64,000 nucleotides of DNA from assembly GCF_000003195.3 (NCBI RefSeq), contig NC_012870.2, forward strand, positions 36,148,741-36,212,740, in the 5' to 3' direction. A program made the position numbers and the translations under genes. The DNA comes from Sorghum bicolor (lineage: Eukaryota; Streptophyta; Magnoliopsida; Poales; Poaceae). The stretch's first letter is position 1; each line of letters begins with the position of its first letter. A model generated the notes under the pieces. That model did not search any database, was not told where the DNA came from, and was given only the letters and a program-made list of their open reading frames with translations. Positions 58,900-64,000 of the stretch are shown here, piece by piece.

Positions 58900-60638
58900 T
58901 TAATCTTCTGAGTTACCTTCCTCCGGAGATGGTGTCTCCAGTGGTTCTTCATGAACTTCCTTCACTGTAGAGTCTCTCTCTGGTCTGGGTTTGAATGTGA
59001 AGTGTTCTTCTTGACCGTTTATGTTGAACTTGATTTCTCCTTTTCCGACATCAATGTGAGCATTGGCAGTGCTCAGAAATGGCCTTCCAAGGATGATGGA
59101 CACTTTTGAGTCAGGACTCATGTCCAGTACTACGAAGTCTACTGGCACCAGGAAATCTCTGATCTTGACTGGAATGTTCTCGGCGATGCCCAGCGGGTGT
59201 CGAACCGATTGATCCGCTAGTTGTAGGCACATTGATGTTGGTTCTAAGGTTGCATGCTCAAGCTTTTGTAGACTGATGCTGGCATCACACTGACACTTGC
59301 TCCGAGATCACAAAGTGCATTGTTGAAGTGTTGGTTTCCAATTGAGCAATCAATAGTGGGGCATCCGGGATCTTCCTTCTTCTTTGGTGGTTTGTTGAGG
59401 ATGGCCGCACTACATTCTTCTGTCAGCTTGATAACCTCAGTGGTGGGCAGTGGTCTCTTCTTGTTAAGAATATCTCTGATGTACTTTGCATATGTAGGTA
59501 CCTGTATGGCATCGAGCAGAGGTATGTTGACATATAATTTCTGAATGACCTCTACAAACTTACCAAACTGCTCATCCGACTGCAGTCCTCTGTTTCTTCT
59601 GGGAAATGGCAAATAGTTGGTGTCATAAAAATCTTTCCTCATTTCTCCAGTTCTTGGTGGTTGGAGCAGATCTTCTGCTTCAACTGGGCTTTCTTCTTCC
59701 ATCACTGCTGGTTGCACTGGTGCTGATGTTCTTTGTTTGTCTTTTGGGTATGGTGGATCTCTGGTAGCTTTGCCTCCTCTAGTAGTTATATTCTTTATCT
59801 CCTCATGTTCTCCTAAATTCATACCTTTGCTATTGGGTTGACTCGAAGTTGGTTGATATTTGTATGCTGTCTCAATGGCCCTTTGATCTTCTTTGAACTT
59901 GGCCCTCTGGTCAATCCAATGGAGCAAATTTTCCATCTTAGTTGATAATGCATTTACTTCTTCTGGTATTTCTTCAGTTTGATGATATTGTTGAGTTTTA
60001 TCTTGGAACCAGCTTTGGTTTTCTGCTATCTTATCCAAAAGTATCTCTGCTTTTCCAGTTGTAAGCTCCAAGAATGATCCTTTAGCAGATGCATCTAGGC
60101 ACTCACGAGCCTTCTGGGTTAATCCATGGTAGAAGGTCTGCATAAGTAACCATGTGGCCATTCCATGGTGAGGACAATCTGATATGTATCCTTGAAAACA
60201 CTCCCATGCTTCTGAAATGGCTTCTGTCTTCTGCTGTTGGAAACTGACAATATTTCCTCTTAAGGCAGTTGTTTTGCCTATAGGGAAAAACTTTGATAGA
60301 AAGGCATCTGACAAGTTCGTCCAGTTGTTGATGTTATCTTGATGAGTGTAGAACCACTTCCTCGCTTTCCCTTCTAGTGAGAATGGAAAAAGGCGAAGCA
60401 GTATGACGTCTTTGTCAACTCCATTGATGTGGATTGTGCTTCCAATCTCTAAGAAATTCTGCAAGTGTGCACTGGCATCTTCATGTGCCTTTCCACTGAA
60501 TTGTGTAGCTTGTACCAAATTGATGAGGCTTGACATGAGCTCAAACTCGGGTATTCCTTCTTCTACTGCAAATCTTGGACCAGTTGGAATGTTGTCAAGA
60601 CTTGGAGCAGAGAATTCTTGCAAGGTCTTTTGTGCCAT
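58900..60638 (-). pseudogene. Athila-type Gag plus aspartic protease, one frameshift
   Basis: ATG at 60638 (MAQKTLQEFSAPSLDN). Gag core: TQFSGKAHEDASAHLQNFLE, LFPFSLEGKARKWFYTHQ, FLSKFFPIGKTTALRGNIVS, WECFQGYISDCPHHGM. After a charged linker comes the protease (ALCDLGASVSVMPASVY, active site DLGA). Near 59244-59265 the frame shifts by about one base; the rest of the protease (SVRHPLGIAENIPVKIRDF, VSIILGRPFLSTANAHID) is in another frame to 58900. No reverse transcriptase follows. Gag would build the particle and the protease process it. The break disables the protease in this copy although the LTRs are still similar, so mobilisation must have used other proteins or preceded the frameshift. Confidence 0.85.
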
Positions 60639-60957
60639 AGCTTCAGCAATTGGTAGCTAGCTTCTTCTTCTCTAGATTGCTTTGGTTCTGATGATGAAGA
60701 GTTGAATGTATCCAAAGTCAATCCTGTTATACCCTGTATAAAAATATAAACATAGAAAAACAACTGGGTGAACCTGCCAAAGCAGCGGTGCCTTGTTATG
60801 ATTTCTCACTTAGTAGCTGTTTTTATGCAATTATTTCTCTATAGTCTAGTCTAATATTTTATATGAATAACCTTGATTGATTTTCTGGCTTTCCTTAATA
60901 TTACCCTTTTGTTCCCTTTTATGACTTATTCCTGAGACTCATATAATTCATATAATT

Positions 60958-60974
60958 CCCCGGCAACGGCGCCA
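60958..60974 (-). promoter_or_regulatory. Primer-binding site (tRNA-Asp) of the young Athila-type element
   Basis: CCCCGGCAACGGCGCCA on the plus strand equals the 3' end of plant tRNA-Asp(GTC); its complement on the minus strand is the primer site, eight bases inside the 5' LTR. Confidence 0.9.
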
Positions 60975-60982
60975 GAAATGCT

Positions 60983-62500
60983 TGTTGACACTAGCTAACA
61001 CCACTTAGATACTAGGTTGTCATCCCTAGCATGGCGCCAGAGTGTACAAAGGTATTTATAAATGTAAAGGCTCTCTAGAAAATAATCTATTCTATCCGCA
61101 AGTGCACAGATAAAACACCTCATTGTAGCATTTCACCAGGATAAGTATTCCAGGTATCGTTATTTATAATTTTGCTCAAGGGATCTCAAGAAGATGGAAT
61201 TAAATCAAGGGGGGCAAAATCTATCAAGGCAAAGACTAGAGATACACTTGCAAGAACATGATTACTAATAAGAAACTCGTCACACAGTCACATACTTTAG
61301 CAGGGGGTAAACCATAAAGATAATGATAATAAAGTATAAGTTCATGGGTAGATAACACAGCGATTAGAAAATAGACTACTCCTCATATATGTAGGTGATG
61401 TCGGATTAGCTAGAGAATGGATTCTAAGTTATCTACTAACTACTAAGTCATAATCTACTCTAGTTATCTACAAGATCATATATAGCATGAAAGACTCTTC
61501 ATTCATGTATAAGGAACATTGATAAAGTAAATTAGAACATCGCATGACTTACTCCACAATACCGGTTCTACCTGTCCTATCAACGGAGGGTGGACTATAT
61601 AAGAATCAACGAAGCTGTCACTATCGTGAACTACCACACGACTCGGCCAATAGGATACATTTGCAGATAAATAACATCTAAGCACCACGCTCACATGTGA
61701 TCTATCACCTAACTCCCTCGCATCAAGAGCTAAGCGCTTTGCAAACTTATACATAAACTCATTATCAATTAGAACTATATCAAATATAGAACTAGAGCAA
61801 ACTAAGAACATAATAATTAGAGACATAATGCAATTAGAACAATATAATTAGAGAAAGATATGAATAATACCAATCTTTATTACCGAAGATCCGAATCCAG
61901 AGCGTAGTGCTCTACTTCTCTAATTGCTATCTAATCAAACCTCTAAACTTGAAGGATTAGGGAGTAGCTAATTCTAATTCTCTGTGGGAGAGAAGCTCTA
62001 AACCCTAACTTTGATGGCTCCCTCTGAATAATGATTTCTCCTCTCCTGCTCCAGGGGGGGTTTGGCCTTGGTTTTATAGTCCTCTCAAGTGAACGTGAGC
62101 CATTGGATCAAACCGACATAGATTGTATGGTTTAGATTGATCCTTTAGGTCGGTGGAGCGTTGTCCCGAGAGAGAGTCCCGATCCAACTCCTGACCTGGT
62201 CGGGCGCCCAAGGGGGGTGGGCGGGCGCCCTGCCCCCGAGCCCGTATCGCTTCCCGTTCGTTCCTGTGGCTTCTGGATCCTTCTAGATTGAGGAAAATTG
62301 CGCGGCACGTAATTATCTCGTTGTAAACATGATATGTGGGCCTCCTCTCCATATTTTCTGATAAACCCCTGCAGAAATAGATAAACACCAAAACTCGTGG
62401 AATTCTGTCAGATAAAACCCTAATTCTAGATGTTTGTTTCATATTGATCCTTTTTCATGTTTATTTGATTATTAATTTTAGTACTTAAGGACCGTCAATA
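60983..62500 (-). repeat. 5' LTR of the young Athila-type element
   Basis: 1518 bp, TGTTGACAC to GTCAATA on the plus strand (the 3' LTR ends GTCAACA, so one terminal base has mutated). GC-rich units at 62198-62209 (imperfect) and 62219-62230 (perfect GGGCGGGCGCCC) are 21 bp apart. TATA-like sequence is the reverse of 62073-62080 (TTTTATAG). Confidence 0.9.
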
Positions 62501-62566
62501 GAGGCAACCGCTAGTGGAGATGAGGACGAGGAAGGTTCCGGCATGGACAATGACCATAGCGAGTAG

Positions 62567-62904
62567 ATGCTAGGGCTCTAGAGCTAGTCTTTCTTCTTTT
62601 ACTGTTGTTGTTGCGTGACATGTGTTGTAATCTATTGGATCTTGGATGTGTAAGACTTTATGTGTTGAGCTGTGTTGATGCTGAAAGTCCAGTGTATGTA
62701 TGCTGGCAATTTTGGATGTATGCGAACCCTGTTGGCTAAATGTTAAGTAATCAGTTAACGATGTTGTGTGTGGATGATGAATTGTTGTGCCTCTGTTTAT
62801 TGTATGGATTTATCTCTCATCAGTAAATTCAGTGTGGCACAATTTTGCATATATCTACCGGTTGATCACAACTCCTAACGACTACTTATCGTTGACGCAT
62901 GCAT
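62567..62904 (+). other. Spacer between ORF0 and gag of the plus-strand Tekay-type element
   Basis: About 340 bp, GT-rich, without coding sequence. It is the counterpart of 39165-39592 in the minus-strand element. No feature is seen. Confidence 0.5.
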
Positions 62905-64000
62905 ATGGTGCAAACGCGTGGCGGGGGTAACAACAACCCCGGTGTTGGAGAAGGTTCCTCCGGAGGTGGGGCTTGCAGAAATGAGGATAGAGCACCAAAA
63001 CCACCACCACCACTGCCCCCTCCATACACTGTGGACGTGTTTTTTGCACAGTTTCTGGGGAGCCAACGCAACATGGAGCAGATGCAGCGCAACATGGAAG
63101 AAGCCTTGCGTAATATCGCCGACAACACCCACCATGGGGATAACCAAGGCGGCCGTGAAGTAAATCAATACAGCTCTTTCAAAGATTTCATGGATACCAA
63201 ACCACCGGTCTTTAAGGAGGCCATAGAACTGCTTGAGGCAGATGAATGGACTAACACCATGAAGCAGAAGTTCCGTCTCCTTCGAATGACTGAAGAGCTC
63301 AAGGCAGAGTATGCAGCGCATCAGTTGCAGGGGCCTGCTGGGATATGGTGGTCCCATCATCGCACCACCTATCCAAAGGGGACCCCAATCACCTGGAACC
63401 ACTTCTCCACCGCCTTTCGGGGAAATTATATTCCTCTAGGTGTGGTGGAAATGAAGGTTGGAGAATTCATGAAGCTGTCTCAGGGGACTAAGTCGGTGAA
63501 AGAGTATCTGCACGCTTTCAATAATCTTGCTCGTTACGCTCTCGAGTTCGTGATCACAGAGGCCAAGAAGATTGCAAGTTTAGAGACGCTTAGGCCCGGA
63601 GATGTTGAAGACTATGGGTACAGGGACCCGGGCTACCTTCAGTGCCAACATCAGCGACTGTCTGACTCATGAGAACAATAACAACAACTATATGCATCCA
63701 AGTCATGCAAGAGGGCTTTTGAAGCCGGATCGTCTCAGTCCAGGGCACTAGTGGTAGGACGTCAATAGTATTGTCCTACTGCCCCAGGTGCTAGGTTCTG
63801 ACCGCCGCAGAAGAGGAACACCGGGCATCCAACGCAGCAAAATCCGTACAAGGTAGCAGTGGCTCCCGCAAAGCCAAGGGCAAATCAAGCTGCAGCACCT
63901 GCTGCCAACACCATGACCAAGGGGCCATGCTACAACTGCCACAAGATGGGGCACTTTGCTAAAGAATGTCCCTACGCCAAGAAGTAGCAGACAACCTACC
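62905..64000 (+). pseudogene. Tekay-type Gag with zinc knuckle, frameshifted, runs off the window
   Basis: ATG at 62905 (MVQTRGGGNNNPGVGEG), six bases after another in-frame ATG. Gag core: FKDFMDTKPPVFKEAIEL, KFRLLRMTEELKAEYAAHQL, GIWWSHHRTTYPKG, FRGNYIPLGVVEM, SQGTKSVKEYLHAFNNLARY. Near 63580-63590, after KKIAS, the family sequence moves to another frame, so the open frame ends at 63672 with unrelated residues. A zinc knuckle CYNCHKMGHFAKEC is at 63928-63969, followed by an in-frame TAG at 63985-63987. It is close to the Gag at 38136-39164 on the other strand. Protease and the rest of pol are expected beyond the window. Confidence 0.8.

Larger units (their letters stand above)
53408..62500 (-). 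mobile_element. Complete-ended, non-autonomous Athila-type element, TSD GAGGC
   Basis: 9093 bp bounded by LTRs of 1518 bp (5', 60983-62500) and 1496 bp (3', 53408-54903), flanked by GAGGC at 53403-53407 and 62501-62505. Order on the minus strand: LTR, tRNA-Asp primer site, gag-protease, promoter-like region, ORF2, non-coding region, polypurine tract, LTR. There is no reverse transcriptase, RNase H or integrase. The LTRs differ by about two dozen substitutions by eye and one 22-bp gap, so the insertion is fairly young. Confidence 0.9.
52938..62566 (+). pseudogene. Extra upstream ORF (ORF0) with a histone H3-like N-terminus, split by an Athila-type element
   Basis: ATG at 52938 reads MAR, then a one-base loss near codon 4 moves the rest into another frame. 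From 52955 that frame reads TARKSTGG, one changed residue, APR, one changed residue, QLA: 14 of 16 positions equal histone H3 residues 6-21. Next comes KFLEEFGMPTLLWRVLSSMGY, homologous to ORF0 at 39593-40462. The middle of the protein is missing by comparison with that copy. The acidic, coiled-coil-like C-terminus (ELEQLLANAEEYNENLHDEI) runs to 53407, where the element at 53408-62500 with TSD GAGGC interrupts it, and resumes after 62505 to a stop at 62564-62566. The frame matches across the insertion. The function is unknown; the tail resemblance is direct. Confidence 0.6.
46650..64000 (+). mobile_element. Plus-strand Tekay-type chromovirus, 5' part, with two nested insertions
   Basis: The LTR starts TGTAACACCC at 46650 inside the integrase gene of the minus-strand element; the five bases before it (GCCAC, 46645-46649) are the predicted TSD. 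LTR 46650-52166, primer site, ORF0 (from 52938), gag (from 62905) and a zinc knuckle near the window end. A solo LTR sits in the LTR and an Athila-type element in ORF0. pol and the 3' LTR lie beyond 64000. Confidence 0.8.

Noticed and set aside
1..64000. CRISPR arrays, bacterial operons, tRNA or rRNA genes
   Set aside because: The window is plant nuclear DNA. No regularly spaced repeats of that type and no RNA gene were seen; tRNA-like matches are primer-binding sites.

Overview
This is a nuclear window from a grass, probably a panicoid/Andropogoneae relative of sorghum. That guess is an inference from the intron structure, the grass-type MITEs and the retroelement families. It holds one host gene, a 13-exon calmodulin-binding transcription activator (CAMTA) at 5717-13911 (+). 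Almost everything else is nested LTR retrotransposons, plus a few MITEs and simple repeats. One assembly gap of 200 N (6937-7136) lies in CAMTA intron 1.

Layout from left to right. 1-1897: 3' end of a copia-type (SIRE-like) element with an env-position ORF and a 3' LTR. 1898-3514: decayed Athila-type LTR pieces. 4074-5330: a MITE with a second MITE inside it. 5331-14200: CAMTA with its leader and trailer. 14688-15236: another MITE, then T-rich and AT-rich repeats. 16422-21598: a second SIRE-like element on the minus strand (3' LTR and env-like gene only). 21599-32067: an Athila-type element whose two LTRs do not match, carrying a solo LTR at 25845-27508. 32068-35752: the 3' half of a Tat-like element carrying an antisense plant-mobile-domain gene. 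35753-46649: a minus-strand Tekay-type chromovirus composite in which one LTR (41403-45924) serves two elements. 46650-64000: a plus-strand Tekay-type element with a very long LTR. That element is interrupted by a solo LTR (49881-51537) and by an intact-ended Athila-type element (53408-62500).

Order of events read from boundaries and target-site duplications (TSDs): the minus-strand Tekay elements are oldest. The Tat-like element and the plus-strand Tekay element then broke integrase sequences in them. Athila-type elements and their solo LTRs are youngest: three have perfect 5-bp TSDs (ATACG, ATGAT, GAGGC). All Athila-type elements here encode Gag, one with protease, but no reverse transcriptase or integrase, so they look non-autonomous.

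The most unusual signal is at the start of the extra upstream ORF of the plus-strand Tekay-type chromovirus (about 52938-53002). Its N-terminus resembles the histone H3 tail, with the lysine-9 context intact. Other repeated, unexplained structures are: a GC-rich dimer with exact 21-bp spacing in five LTRs and in an internal promoter; three polypurine-like motifs per Athila element; and 12-bp palindromes around a CACTTG core in the Athila non-coding region. Positions were counted by eye and may be off by a base or two at exon and LTR edges.
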